DNA of 64,000 bases from an uncultured Algibacter sp. (GTDB lineage Bacteria > Bacteroidota > Bacteroidia > Flavobacteriales > Flavobacteriaceae). The notes beneath the pieces are model-generated. The model saw only the letters and a program-made list of their open reading frames with translations. It ran no database searches and was not told the origin of the DNA. This document shows, one piece after another, positions 27,521 through 36,632 of this stretch. The stretch is taken from positions 186,001 to 250,000 of the forward strand of contig CANMQH010000003.1 in NCBI GenBank assembly GCA_947499935.1, in the 5' to 3' direction. Every line of letters begins with the position of its first letter. The stretch's first letter is position 1. The position numbers were made by a program, and so were the translations under genes.

Positions 27521-28600
27521 ATGAAAAGAATAACATCTGTAATATTTATGCTAGCCATCCATATTGCTTTAATTGCTCAAGACATTGAAATAGAGTCTAC
27601 ACCAATAGAAGCTACAGATAATGAAAAAGAAATAGTTTATTATTCTCTTGAAGATGCATTAAAAAAACCAGAAAAAGTTTTTATACTTAGAATGCGAAAA
27701 GAAAATTTATTAAAAATTCCACAAACTATTGGACAATTAAAAAGTATAACATTTTTAGATTTAACAAGTAATAAGATAAGTAAATTATCTGACAACTTTT
27801 CAAACTTAAAATATCTAGAATCATTTTTTTTAGTTGATAATAAATTTACGGAGTTTCCTGATTTTAGTAGTACAAATAATCATTTAAAAACACTTGGGCT
27901 TAGTCTAAATGAATTAAAAACAATACCTGAAAGTATAACTAATTTAAAGGCTTTAATGTATTTAAATATATCATCTAATAACATAGATAGTATAACAGAA
28001 AATATTGGAGATTTATATAACACATTGTATTGGGTAGAACTAGGATACAATGAGTTAAGCTCGCTTCCAGATAGTTTTGGTAAGTTGAAAAATTTGTATG
28101 CTTTAGAGTTAGATCATAATAAATTTACTACTTTACCAAGTTTTATAGGTGATTTAAAAAAACTAGAGCGGTTAGTAGTTAATGATAATCAATTAACATC
28201 CTTACCAAAATCTATAGGAAACCTAAATGAGTTAAAACAATTAGATTTAGAAAACAATCAATTATCCTCACTTCCAAATACAATCGGATACTTAGAGAAA
28301 TTAGATGCACTTGTTTTAAAAAACAATACATTAACTTCTTTACCAGAGTCAATAGGGAGATTAAATAACCTAAGAAGGTTGTATTTAAATGATAATAAAA
28401 TAGAAAAATTACCAAGTACTATAGCGTATTTGGAGAAATTACTTATTTTGGATTTATCAAATAATAATCTGGCTTCGGTGTCTAAACAAATTAAAAATGT
28501 AAAATTTTTAAAAGAGCTTATACTCACAGGTAATCCAATATCTGATGAAGAAAAAGGTATTTTAAAAAAGGCTCTTCCAAATTGTTTGATTAAATATTAA
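27521..28600 (+). CDS. Secreted leucine-rich repeat protein
   Basis: 359 residues with a signal peptide (first 19 or 20 residues, ending LIAQ) and about eleven leucine-rich repeats of about 23 residues (LxxLxLxxNxLxxLPxxIGxLxxL), from about residue 60 to 350. Typical solenoid used for protein binding. No LPXTG or sorting domain is visible, so it probably sits in the periplasm or is released. Downstream is a weak hairpin followed by T. Confidence 0.82.
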   Translation: MKRITSVIFMLAIHIALIAQDIEIESTPIEATDNEKEIVYYSLEDALKKPEKVFILRMRKENLLKIPQTIGQLKSITFLDLTSNKISKLSDNFSNLKYLESFFLVDNKFTEFPDFSSTNNHLKTLGLSLNELKTIPESITNLKALMYLNISSNNIDSITENIGDLYNTLYWVELGYNELSSLPDSFGKLKNLYALELDHNKFTTLPSFIGDLKKLERLVVNDNQLTSLPKSIGNLNELKQLDLENNQLSSLPNTIGYLEKLDALVLKNNTLTSLPESIGRLNNLRRLYLNDNKIEKLPSTIAYLEKLLILDLSNNNLASVSKQIKNVKFLKELILTGNPISDEEKGILKKALPNCLIKY

Positions 28601-28636
28601 GAAATTATTTATAAAAACAACACATAAAAAAGTATA

Positions 28637-28675
28637 AGACTTCTATGCTATCATAGGGTAGGTCTGTGTTTTTTT
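28637..28675 (+). terminator. Probable weak terminator after the LRR gene
   Basis: Imperfect hairpin (AGAC/GTCT outer arms and a 5-bp CTATG/CATAG inner stem, with internal loop), followed by a T run. It sits about 40 bp after the LRR stop. Confidence 0.4.
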
Positions 28676-28795
28676 CTTTGAGTTTGATATTGTAATTTTT
28701 TATAGATTTATCTGACCAATGAGAATATTTTGAAAATAAATATTAAATATTAGTATATCTTGTAAAACGAAATCAAGTATAATAAAATTCACATA

Positions 28796-29512
28796 ATGAA
28801 ATTAGATATTCTTGCCTTTGGGGCGCACCCAGACGATATTGAACTAGGCTGTGGTGGTACACTTGCAAAAGAGGTAGCAAATGGTAAAAAAGTTGGAGTT
28901 ATTGATTTGACAAGAGGTGAGTTAGGTACCCGTGGTACGACAGAAACTAGAAAAACCGAAGCTATGGATGCTGCTAAAATACTGGGACTTTCAATAAGAG
29001 AAAATCTAGCATTTGCTGATGGCTTTTTTATTAATGATAAACAGCATCAGTTAGAAATTATTAAAAGAATTCGTAAATATCAACCAGATATCGTGATTTG
29101 TAATGCTATAGATGATAGGCATATTGATCATGCTAAAGGAAGTAAATTGGTTAGTGATGCTTGCTTTTTAAGTGGATTGGTTAAAATTGAGACAAAAAAC
29201 AAAAAAGATGTACAAGCTCCATGGCGTCCAAAGCATGTATATCATTATATTCAATGGAAAAATATAGAGCCAGATTTGGTTGTAGATGTTTCTGGGTTTA
29301 TTGATACTAAAATGGCATCGGTATTAGCCTATAAAACGCAGTTTTTTGATGCTAATAGTAAAGAACCAGAAACCCCTATATCTAGTAAGAATTTTACGGA
29401 TAGTGTTATATACAGATCTCGAGATTTAGGTCGATTAGTAGGTGTTGATCATGCCGAAGGGTTTACTGTTGAACGTTATGTTGCCGTAGATAGTTTATTC
29501 GATTTAAAGTAG
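28796..29512 (+). CDS. bshB1: Bacillithiol biosynthesis deacetylase BshB1
   Basis: Removes the acetyl group from N-acetylglucosaminyl-malate in bacillithiol synthesis. 238 residues of the PIG-L/LmbE zinc deacetylase family: AHPDDIELG (zinc and catalytic residues at 11-14), TRGELGTRGT and DDRHIDHAKG. It is the short BshB1 subtype typical of Bacteroidota. The putative bacillithiol disulfide reductase YpdA is encoded later in this window (60519-61478), and the pair supports bacillithiol as the cell's low-molecular-weight thiol. tRNA-His follows downstream. Confidence 0.93.
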   Translation: MKLDILAFGAHPDDIELGCGGTLAKEVANGKKVGVIDLTRGELGTRGTTETRKTEAMDAAKILGLSIRENLAFADGFFINDKQHQLEIIKRIRKYQPDIVICNAIDDRHIDHAKGSKLVSDACFLSGLVKIETKNKKDVQAPWRPKHVYHYIQWKNIEPDLVVDVSGFIDTKMASVLAYKTQFFDANSKEPETPISSKNFTDSVIYRSRDLGRLVGVDHAEGFTVERYVAVDSLFDLK

Positions 29513-29627
29513 TTAGGTTTTTAGGCTATTTTATTTTTGTTTTCTAACAAAATTTTTAAAAAAAGTCTTTGTAGAAACCATTGAAATCAATTACATTTGC
29601 ACACGCATTACAAAATGCAAGTTACAT

Positions 29628-29702
29628 GGTGGTTGTAGCTCAGTTGGTTAGAGCATTGGTTTGTGGTACCAAGGGTCGCCGGTTCGAATCCGGTCTTCCA
29701 CC
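29628..29702 (+). tRNA. tRNA-His (anticodon GTG)
   Basis: The D stem (29638-29641 with 29651-29654), anticodon arm (stem 29656-29660 with 29668-29672) and T arm (29678-29682 with 29690-29694, loop TTCGAAT) fold as a tRNA. The anticodon GTG is at 29663-29665. The extra G-1 (29628) faces C73 (29702), the His identity pair. The CCA tail is not fully encoded. The acceptor stem has two adjacent U.U oppositions (GTGGTTG against CTTCCAC), unusual though flanked by good pairs. Confidence 0.93.
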
Positions 29703-29711
29703 CAAAACATA

Positions 29712-29742
29712 AAAGCTGTCTTTTAAAAGGCGGCTTTTTTTT
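29712..29742 (+). terminator. Terminator of tRNA-His
   Basis: A 9-bp stem (29712-29720 with 29729-29737, G-T pairs) and loop TTTTAAAA are followed by a T run. Confidence 0.75.
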
Positions 29743-29750
29743 GTTTTAGG

Positions 29751-29844
29751 TGTGTCCTGTCCTGAAATAAGTTGACACAAATTCAACTTATTTATGAAGT
29801 ATTCAGAGAATAAAAGCTTAAAAATAATCATATTGTCTTTTTAA
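29751..29844 (+). mobile_element. Possible left-end relic of an insertion sequence
   Basis: A segment beginning near TGTCCTGTCCTGAAATAA precedes an ATG at 29794 encoding MKYSENKSLKI and a stop after 16 codons. Transposase genes of some IS families in Bacteroidota begin with similar MKYS text. The rest of any element is missing. The call is tentative and no terminal repeat pair can be shown. Confidence 0.3.
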
Positions 29845-30026
29845 TTGTTTAATCAACAGCTTATTGAAGTTATTCTATTCTCATTTCTTATAACTTAATA
29901 CATCTCTATAAAAAATGAATAACCAAAAGGTGAAAAATACTTTGGAATAAAGAATATGATAATGTTTATTTTTTTTGAAGTAAAAATATTACATTTATAA
30001 AGTTGTTAATTTAGGTTTAGGAAAAA

Positions 30027-30665
30027 ATGATAAAATTCGGTTTAAAATTATTTTTCACAATATTTGTCTTGATAGGCTTATTAAGTTGTGATAATAGCAA
30101 TGGGGATTCTGTTGAAGATGCTAATAAAGATTTTGTAACAGAAATAAAACCAGAGATAATGATTGATAAATTATTAGAAGCTTTTAAAGGTGAATTAGAT
30201 TTGAAAGGAGTAAAGAGTTCAGAAGTTGTTATTTCTTATGATTTTGAAGTTGTGTTGAATGAGCGAACGGGACAAGTTTTTATAGCAGGTTTAACCAAGC
30301 AACCTATATTTCCTATTGGTGGAAAATCATTATATAAAAAGGATGGAAAAAAATATACTTTATCTTGTAGCAAAGGAGATAAGACAACTACAAGTAATTG
30401 CAGTGGTAAATTTAGCTGTGGAAAGGCTGTGTATAATTGTCTTGAAGAAGGCGGGTGTGCTACTATTTGTGAAGCACCACCTAGAAGTATAGTAAATGAT
30501 GCATTTGTAGAAAAAATAAGCAATATTGATGCTAATAACGAAATATACGAGATTCCTACTGTTGGTGAATCTACTGAAACATTAGATGTTAATAAACCAC
30601 TTTTAGATATTTTACCTAACGATAAGTTTAGTTCTGTAAGTCTGAATTACGTTTTTGTAAAATAG
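30027..30665 (+). CDS. Uncharacterised cysteine-containing lipoprotein
   Basis: 212 residues with a lipobox (LLSC, Cys21). The middle (about 115-155) contains seven cysteines in CSKGD, NCSGKFSCGKA and YNCLEEGGCATIC, which could form disulfides or bind a metal. No domain recognised. Exported to the envelope. A strong terminator lies about 20 bp downstream. Confidence 0.65.
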   Translation: MIKFGLKLFFTIFVLIGLLSCDNSNGDSVEDANKDFVTEIKPEIMIDKLLEAFKGELDLKGVKSSEVVISYDFEVVLNERTGQVFIAGLTKQPIFPIGGKSLYKKDGKKYTLSCSKGDKTTTSNCSGKFSCGKAVYNCLEEGGCATICEAPPRSIVNDAFVEKISNIDANNEIYEIPTVGESTETLDVNKPLLDILPNDKFSSVSLNYVFVK

Positions 30666-30684
30666 TTAATTTTAACATAAAAAT

Positions 30685-30726
30685 AAAAAATCCCTAAGAT
30701 TGAATTTATTCATTAGGGATTTTTTT
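30685..30726 (+). terminator. Terminator after the cysteine-rich lipoprotein gene
   Basis: A 13-bp stem (30685-30697 with 30713-30725, centred on ATCCCTAA/TTAGGGAT) with T-rich 3' tail. Confidence 0.8.
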
Positions 30727-30824
30727 GTTTAACACCTTTTCCCTTGGATTAATTCCTCTTACGGGTAACTTGGTACCGAGATTTAATATCTTTTATTCTA
30801 AAATAAAAAAGAATTTAAGAAACT

Positions 30825-31325
30825 TTATTTAAAAAACCGTCCGAGACCAAACCTAGAAAGCATTTTCTTTTCAAAAGTCCAAAAGAACTTATATTGGCCA
30901 AATAGCCAACCAAAGCATACCAATAAAATTTGATAAAAGATAAAGCCAATAATGATGTATAATACCCAATATATAAAAATCGGTAAATTTTCTTTATTAA
31001 TACCTAAAAGTTTAATAATAGGCTTCCCAACAAATACAGAAGATGATCCTGTAATGGCAAAAACCAAGAAAATATTAATCATTTCCCATCGATAACTAAC
31101 GGGCCATTTTTTTTCTAGTTTTTTAAAAATCGCAAGTACTAGTTTTAGTAAGGCTATAAATATGATTGCAGAAAGCAATATGTTTATAGCAATATGCATG
31201 TTTTTTATAAATAAAAAGGATAATTTAAATGATGAGTATCCTAAAACGACGAGACCCAAAATTGGAAAGATAAGTTGCCAATTCTGTTGTATTTCCCAAT
31301 TATCTTTAAACTTTTTCACAAACAA
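30825..31325 (-). CDS. Membrane protein, DUF6787-like
   Basis: 166 residues with four hydrophobic segments (about 15-35, 45-65, 90-110 and 118-145) and basic ends. The text FAITGSSSVFVGKP resembles what I recall as DUF6787, a short Bacteroidota membrane family. It starts 30 bp after the DUF6146 gene on the same strand, probably one operon. Function unknown. Confidence 0.5.
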   Translation of the reverse strand: MFVKKFKDNWEIQQNWQLIFPILGLVVLGYSSFKLSFLFIKNMHIAINILLSAIIFIALLKLVLAIFKKLEKKWPVSYRWEMINIFLVFAITGSSSVFVGKPIIKLLGINKENLPIFIYWVLYIIIGFIFYQILLVCFGWLFGQYKFFWTFEKKMLSRFGLGRFFK

Positions 31326-31355
31326 ATTTTAATTTGCAAAAATAACTAAAGCGTT

Positions 31356-31793
31356 CTATATTCTGGGTACAAAAGGTCCTAATCTTTGATTATTGGTTAA
31401 TTGAAAGTAAAGAAAATAATTATAGAGTTTATAGTTTACATCATATCCATAATCAATACCGTTTTGGTAATCTATTCGTAATTCATATAAGTTAGGATTA
31501 AATCTTTGAGGTTGCAAGACACGTTGGTTCCATTCTAAAACATAAATATAGTTTCTATTCTCCATGTACTGTTGGGAGTAGAAACCTTCTGGTCTTGCCC
31601 TAGAAGCTAACCAAGTTGCAAAACCTGGGTCGATGATTATAATTTCGTATTCGAGGGCTTCATTGGCTATTTTTACAGTATCATTTTGCTTAATATTACC
31701 CAATCGTTCATCTTTTTGCAAAGATGTATTCTTGGTTGTATTACAACTTAAAGTTAGTATAGATATTAAGACTATGTAAATAATGTTTTTCAT
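31356..31793 (-). CDS. DUF6146 family lipoprotein
   Basis: 145 residues with lipoprotein signal (LTLSC, Cys17). The mature part contains IIIDPGFATWL, LEWNQRVLQP and a tyrosine-rich stretch (YGYDVNYKLYNYFLYFQ), the pattern of DUF6146. Function unknown; probably an outer-membrane-associated protein. Followed after 30 bp by the DUF6787-like gene on the same strand. Confidence 0.7.
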   Translation of the reverse strand: MKNIIYIVLISILTLSCNTTKNTSLQKDERLGNIKQNDTVKIANEALEYEIIIIDPGFATWLASRARPEGFYSQQYMENRNYIYVLEWNQRVLQPQRFNPNLYELRIDYQNGIDYGYDVNYKLYNYFLYFQLTNNQRLGPFVPRI

Positions 31794-31953
31794 AATAGTT
31801 TAATGTGTTTCATTTTGTTGTTTCAAATGTATGGCACATTATAATATTTTTAAAACGAGAATGAGTTAAGCACTGTTTTAATTGAGTAAACCCCGATAAT
31901 TATTAAAATTACAAAAAGGATTGTATAAACACTTCATTTTAAAGGTTTTTAAC

Positions 31954-31986
31954 AAAAAAATGCCAAACAACGAATGTTTAGCATTT
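31954..31986 (-). terminator. Terminator of the DUF937 gene
   Basis: A 12-bp stem (31958-31969 with 31975-31986, one wobble on the minus strand) is followed on the minus strand by seven T. It lies about 20 bp after the DUF937 stop. Confidence 0.75.
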
Positions 31987-32006
31987 TATATATTATGTAG
32001 GTTTAT

Positions 32007-32645
32007 TTATTTACCTCCAAAAAGACCACCTAGTAAACCACCAAGTCCACCTTTGCTTTTTCCGCCTCCAAGTACCATACCAGCAACATCATCAACAATA
32101 CTACCATCGCCATCTGCATCTAGAATAGATTCTAAAAAGCTTTGTTCTTTTTGTGCAGAACTGCCACCAAGTAATCCGCCTAATAAATCTCCAATACCAT
32201 TAGAAGAACTTACGTTTTGTTGTTTTGCTTGATTTCCTAAAACACCCATTAAAATAGGAGCGGCAACCTTAAGTATGTTACCAACAGAACCAGCATCTAA
32301 GCCAGATTTTTCTCCTAATATTTTTTCTACGCCTTGTTGTTTTGCTCCCAAAACGTGGCCTAATATCTTTTGGCCATCTTGTTTTACATTATCATCAACG
32401 CCACCTCCAAATAATCCGCTAAGATTATCTAAAATACCACCATTGTGTTTGCCTTGAATAGCTCCCATAAGTCCTTCAGCACCTTGAGGTGTTGAGGCAT
32501 TACGTTGCATAGCTTTCATTAAAACGGGTAGTGCCATTGTTAATACGCTACTTGTTTTACCTGCGTCATTTCCTGTTGAACCTGCTACTCCGCTAATTAT
32601 AGTTTTTCCAAGGTCACTGCTTAATAAATCTAAAATTCCTGCCAT
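32007..32645 (-). CDS. DUF937 domain-containing protein
   Basis: 212 residues, glycine-rich and low-complexity. The N-terminal part (MAGILDLLSSDLG, VLTMALPVLMKAMQ) is characteristic of DUF937. It ends in glycine repeats (GGLLGGLFGG). No signal or membrane helix. Function unknown. Terminators flank it on the minus strand (one after it, one after serA). Confidence 0.8.
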   Translation of the reverse strand: MAGILDLLSSDLGKTIISGVAGSTGNDAGKTSSVLTMALPVLMKAMQRNASTPQGAEGLMGAIQGKHNGGILDNLSGLFGGGVDDNVKQDGQKILGHVLGAKQQGVEKILGEKSGLDAGSVGNILKVAAPILMGVLGNQAKQQNVSSSNGIGDLLGGLLGGSSAQKEQSFLESILDADGDGSIVDDVAGMVLGGGKSKGGLGGLLGGLFGGK

Positions 32646-32703
32646 GTTTGTTATGTGTTGTATGTGTTAATTAATATTTTTATACAAAATTGGAATGTTA
32701 ATG

Positions 32704-32738
32704 TACAAAAAAAGTCCCAACTTGTTATAGTTAGGACT
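32704..32738 (-). terminator. Terminator downstream of serA
   Basis: On the minus strand a stem (AGTCC.AAC against GTT.GGACT, 32710-32718 with 32726-32734 approximately) is followed by seven T. A second perfect hairpin (16-bp arms 32773-32788 and 32793-32808) lies between it and the serA stop. Confidence 0.7.
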
Positions 32739-32772
32739 CAATAATTGTGTTCTGGTCACAATGTAATTTGTA

Positions 32773-32808
32773 AAATAGTTACTTAATTAAAAAATTAAGT
32801 AACTATTT
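32773..32808. repeat. Perfect 16-bp inverted repeat downstream of serA
   Basis: AAATAGTTACTTAATT at 32773-32788 and its exact complement at 32793-32808, with a 4-nt loop AAAA. It may be an extra transcription end for serA. Confidence 0.7.
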
Positions 32809-32841
32809 AGTATAGATTTTCTTATGTTAGGAGGAATCCTG

Positions 32842-33792
32842 TTATCCTAGTATAGAGATAATTTGTGCCGCCAGTTCTGTACCAATTCTATCTTGAGCTT
32901 CGTTAGTTGCTGCGCCAGTATGTGGTGTTAAAGATAAAGCAGGGTTCATTAATAATTGCATTTCTGGTTTTGGTTCTTTTTCGAAAACATCTAAAGCAGC
33001 TCTACCCACTTTGCCATTTTCAATAGCTTTTACTAGTGCAACTTCGTTAAGTACACCTCCACGAGCAGCATTAGCTATAATAACACCATCTTTCATCATG
33101 TTAAATTCTGCTTCATCAATAACATAATCTTTTTGAGCAGGAACATGTAGTGTTATAAAATCGGATTGTTTTAAAACATCTTCTTTAGAGATGGTCTTGA
33201 TATTAAAATTTACTTTTTGACCATCAAAAAAGTCTAGTTCTAAATTTGCATTTTCTAAGAATGGATCAAAAGCAATTACTTTCATGCCAACTCCAAGAGC
33301 TACTTTTGCAGTAGCTTGACCAATACGTCCAAAACCTAAAACACCTAGTGTTTTTCCTTTAAGTTCTGTGCCTTTAGCATAAGCTTTCTTTAACCCTTTA
33401 AAATTAGAGTCTCCTTCAAGGGGCATGTCTCTATTTGAGTTATGTAAGTAACGCGATAATCCATAAAAGTGACCAAATACCAACTCTGCTACAGAGTGCG
33501 AAGACGCTGCAGGTGTGTTAATAACACTAAGACCTTTTTCTCTAGCATACTCAACATCGATATTATCCATACCAACACCACCACGACCAATAATTTTTAA
33601 TCCTGGACATGCATCTATTAAGTCTTTACGCACTGTTGTGGCACTTCTTACTAATAGTACTGTAATATTATTTTCGTTAATGTAATTAATCAATTGTTCT
33701 TGGGCTACGGTCGTTGTAATAACTTCATAACCACCTTTTGTTAAGGCGTCAATACCGCTTTGAGAAACACCATCATTTGCTAATACTTTCAT
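32842..33792 (-). CDS. serA: D-3-phosphoglycerate dehydrogenase, short form without ACT domain
   Basis: Oxidises 3-phosphoglycerate to phosphohydroxypyruvate, first step of serine synthesis. 316 residues: substrate domain (about 1-95 and 285-316), NAD domain with GFGRIG near 155, and the His of HTGAAT near 290 as catalytic base. The C-terminal ACT regulatory domain of long SerA is absent, so serine feedback through ACT is unlikely. It follows serC on the same strand after 104 bp, giving a serC-serA order. Confidence 0.85.
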   Translation of the reverse strand: MKVLANDGVSQSGIDALTKGGYEVITTTVAQEQLINYINENNITVLLVRSATTVRKDLIDACPGLKIIGRGGVGMDNIDVEYAREKGLSVINTPAASSHSVAELVFGHFYGLSRYLHNSNRDMPLEGDSNFKGLKKAYAKGTELKGKTLGVLGFGRIGQATAKVALGVGMKVIAFDPFLENANLELDFFDGQKVNFNIKTISKEDVLKQSDFITLHVPAQKDYVIDEAEFNMMKDGVIIANAARGGVLNEVALVKAIENGKVGRAALDVFEKEPKPEMQLLMNPALSLTPHTGAATNEAQDRIGTELAAQIISILG

Positions 33793-33896
33793 TTAATATG
33801 ATTTTTTTTATTCCCGCCAAAACGGAAATCTTAATAATTATAACTTCTTTAGCTTTATGAGATTTCTATTTTGTAGAAATGAAAAAGCTGCCTTTT

Positions 33897-34961
33897 TTAA
33901 GCTTTACTTTCTAATTCACTCATAACTTCTACCAATGCCTTAACGCTGTCTAGCGGTAATGCATTGTACATAGATGCTCTATAACCACCAACACTTCTGT
34001 GTCCATTTAATCCATTAATACCAGCTTCTTTAAGCATGGTTTCGAAAGTGTCCTTAAGATTTTCATTCTCTAGCGTAAAGGTTGCATTCATCATAGAACG
34101 ATCATCTTTAGCAGCATAGCCTTTAAATAAAGGATTTAAATCAATCTCAGAATACATTAAACGCGCTTTCTTTTCGTTTTCTTTCTCAATAGCAGAAATA
34201 CCGCCTAAGTTTTTAAGCCAATCTAAAGTTAGCATAGAAACATATACAGGAAATACAGGTGGCGTATTAAACATACTGCCTTTACTTACGTGTACTTTAT
34301 AATCCATCATAGATGGTATTTTTCTAGAAACCTTACCAAGAATATCTTCTTTAATAACAACAAGTGTTGTTCCTGCAGGGCCCATATTTTTTTGTGCTCC
34401 AGCATATATTAAATCGAATTTTGAAAAATCTATGACACGAGAAAATATATCACTACTCATATCGCAAACCATGGGAATATCACACTTAGGAAATGATTTC
34501 ATTTGTGTTCCAAAAATAGTATTGTTGGATGTACAATGAAAATAATCGTAATCTGAAGGAATTTCGTAACCCTTAGGAATGTAATTATAATTAGCTTCTT
34601 TTGATGAGCCTACTTCATAAACATCATCATAAATTTTTGCTTCCTTAATTGATTTGTCAGCCCAAGTACCTGTATTAAGATAACCGGCTCTTTTCTCTAA
34701 AAGATTTAAGGCTACCATTAAGAATTGAGTACTAGCTCCACCTTGTAAAAATAAGGCTTTGTATCCTTTACCTTCTAATCCTAATAATTCTAAAGCTAAT
34801 GATCTAGCTTTTTCCATAACATCAACAAAGGGCTTACTTCTATGAGAAATTTCTATTAAAGATAAACCACTATCATTAAAGTCCAACACGGCTTGTGAGG
34901 CTTTTAATAATACATCTTGAGGTAAAATACATGGACCGGCACTAAAGTTGTGTTTTTTCAT
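33897..34961 (-). CDS. serC: Phosphoserine aminotransferase
   Basis: Pyridoxal-phosphate aminotransferase making phosphoserine from phosphohydroxypyruvate. 354 residues; MKKHNFSAGPCILP at the start and the PLP lysine in AGAQKNMGPAG near 195 match SerC. It lies between the acyl-CoA reductase and serA, all on the minus strand, a set I recognise from Flavobacteriia. Confidence 0.92.
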   Translation of the reverse strand: MKKHNFSAGPCILPQDVLLKASQAVLDFNDSGLSLIEISHRSKPFVDVMEKARSLALELLGLEGKGYKALFLQGGASTQFLMVALNLLEKRAGYLNTGTWADKSIKEAKIYDDVYEVGSSKEANYNYIPKGYEIPSDYDYFHCTSNNTIFGTQMKSFPKCDIPMVCDMSSDIFSRVIDFSKFDLIYAGAQKNMGPAGTTLVVIKEDILGKVSRKIPSMMDYKVHVSKGSMFNTPPVFPVYVSMLTLDWLKNLGGISAIEKENEKKARLMYSEIDLNPLFKGYAAKDDRSMMNATFTLENENLKDTFETMLKEAGINGLNGHRSVGGYRASMYNALPLDSVKALVEVMSELESKA

Positions 34962-35038
34962 TTTTTATGGTGAAATTTTAAGATACAAAGTTCCTAATTA
35001 ATTGGGAATTTAATGTTATTAATTCAATAAAATTTTCG

Positions 35039-36097
35039 TCAAATTGCTAATAAAAATTCAATAGAATCTACACTATCCGCATAATCCCAAAGTTGTGGTT
35101 TTTGAGTTTGGCCAAAGGTGATTTCATTTTCTGTAAAACCTTTTGAAACGACACACTGTATTTGGTCTTTTTTTGAATCTAATATATTTTTTAATTGTGC
35201 GACATCATCATAAAATTCATAAAAAACGGTAGCAATGGGCGAAGCAAAACTGGTATCTTCTTTGATCATGAAAAAGCCATTTTCTAGCATATCAAATTCG
35301 CTCATTAAGTAAACCGCTTTATTGTAGTCGTAATTATTGGCATATTTGGCTTTGTTTATAATAGGATGCCAATGATACATAGATTCAAAAAAAGTATCAA
35401 ATTTATAGCCTTTTGGAACAAAAAGTTTAGAGACATTTCTGCAACCTAGACCATAATACCTAAAAATGTCTTCGGATAAATTTTTTAAATCTTTTGTGGT
35501 TTCTTGTCCTGATAATACAGCAATTGAGTTTCTGTTTTTTCTAATTATAGAGGGTTTATTCTTAAAATAATATTCAAAATATCGAGACGTATTGTTACTA
35601 CCTGTTGCGATTACGGCATCAAAATTTTCAACTCTACCTTCTGTAAATGTTATACAGCCTTTAAAAGGCGATGCTACATATTCTAAATATTTAGCTAGGT
35701 AGGGGAGGATGTGCTTGTCGTTTGATGATTGTTTTACAAGAACATGATGCCCAGAAAGAAGTACTGATAAGAAATCATGAAATCCTACTAGAGGAATATT
35801 ACCAGCCATGATAATAGCAACTCTTTTTGGCACAATACCCTTGATAGAATATGCGTCTAACCACGTATTTAAATTAGATAGGGTTAGGGCGCTTGACCAA
35901 GAGTTTAATGCAAACCTTATATTTTCTTTTGTGAACCAGCCGTTGTGCTCTTCTGCAAGTTTTAATTGGTGTTTAAAACCATCAAAAAACACCTCGTTAT
36001 ATTCAATATTAGTGGATTTTAATGGTGTTTCATTAGAAAATTGGCTCAAAAATTCTCCTAATTTCACAAAAGCGTTAATTCTTTCTTGTAATTGCAT
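35039..36097 (-). CDS. Acyl-CoA reductase (LuxC-like)
   Basis: LuxC-like NAD(P)-dependent reductase that would convert acyl-CoA to aldehyde. I start it at the Met at 36097 ([10 protein letters not shown], 352 residues). A longer frame to 36229 runs across the ferredoxin start on the opposite strand, so it is unlikely. Text such as [22 protein letters not shown] and [12 protein letters not shown] fits the family. Cotranscribed with serC and serA, and divergent from the ferredoxin by 67 bp, so the ferredoxin may supply electrons; that is inference. Confidence 0.78.
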   Translation of the reverse strand: MQLQERINAFVKLGEFLSQFSNETPLKSTNIEYNEVFFDGFKHQLKLAEEHNGWFTKENIRFALNSWSSALTLSNLNTWLDAYSIKGIVPKRVAIIMAGNIPLVGFHDFLSVLLSGHHVLVKQSSNDKHILPYLAKYLEYVASPFKGCITFTEGRVENFDAVIATGSNNTSRYFEYYFKNKPSIIRKNRNSIAVLSGQETTKDLKNLSEDIFRYYGLGCRNVSKLFVPKGYKFDTFFESMYHWHPIINKAKYANNYDYNKAVYLMSEFDMLENGFFMIKEDTSFASPIATVFYEFYDDVAQLKNILDSKKDQIQCVVSKGFTENEITFGQTQKPQLWDYADSVDSIEFLLAI

Positions 36098-36164
36098 GCT
36101 TAATTTGGTTATGAATGGTTTTGGCTCTATTTTTGCAATCGCAAAGTTAGAAAGAAAAAACGCT

Positions 36165-36518
36165 ATGGCAATTATAATAACAGACGAATGTATAAATTGT
36201 GGTGCTTGTGAGCCTGAGTGCCCAAACACTGCAATATATGAAGGTGCCGACGATTGGCGCTATAAAGATGGTACAAGCTTAGAAGGCACTGTAGTTTTAA
36301 CAAATGGTACAGAGGTTGATGCTGACGAAGCTCAAGAACCTATAAGTGATGAACTTTATTATATTGTACCAGATAAATGTACGGAATGTAAAGGATTCCA
36401 TGACGAGCCACAATGTGCGGCAGTTTGCCCAGTAGATTGTTGTGTGCCTGATGATGATAATGTGGAAACTGAAGAAGAACTATTAGGGAAGCAAAAATTT
36501 ATGCACCCAGAAGGATAA
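36165..36518 (+). CDS. 4Fe-4S dicluster ferredoxin
   Basis: 117 residues with CxxCxxCxxxCP ([12 protein letters not shown], from residue 9) and a second, split motif (CTECKGF ... [10 protein letters not shown]), so it probably carries two clusters. The start ATG at 36165 gives a compact N-terminus ([13 protein letters not shown]); longer in-frame starts overlap the reductase coding region. Electron carrier in the cytoplasm. A strong terminator lies 22 bp after it. Confidence 0.88.
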   Translation: MAIIITDECINCGACEPECPNTAIYEGADDWRYKDGTSLEGTVVLTNGTEVDADEAQEPISDELYYIVPDKCTECKGFHDEPQCAAVCPVDCCVPDDDNVETEEELLGKQKFMHPEG

Positions 36519-36540
36519 AAATAGAATTATATTAAAATTT

Positions 36541-36576
36541 AAATCCCAAGTCTTTAACTAAGCTTGGGATTTTTTG
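36541..36576 (+). terminator. Terminator of the ferredoxin gene
   Basis: A 10-bp stem (36541-36550 with 36563-36572, AATCCCAAG/CTTGGGATT) is followed by T. Confidence 0.8.
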
Positions 36577-36632
36577 TGGGCAAAAATAAGGTTAATTTTA
36601 TATGATTTCTTAATTTTAGACAAGGGCGTGTG

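Noticed and set aside
29640..29831. Minus-strand frame across tRNA-His reading RPDSNRRP
   Set aside because: A well-known false protein made by reading the antisense of a tRNA; no support as a gene.
31921..32232. Plus-strand proline-rich frame
   Set aside because: Antisense of the glycine-rich DUF937 gene; proline richness is the complement of glycine codons.
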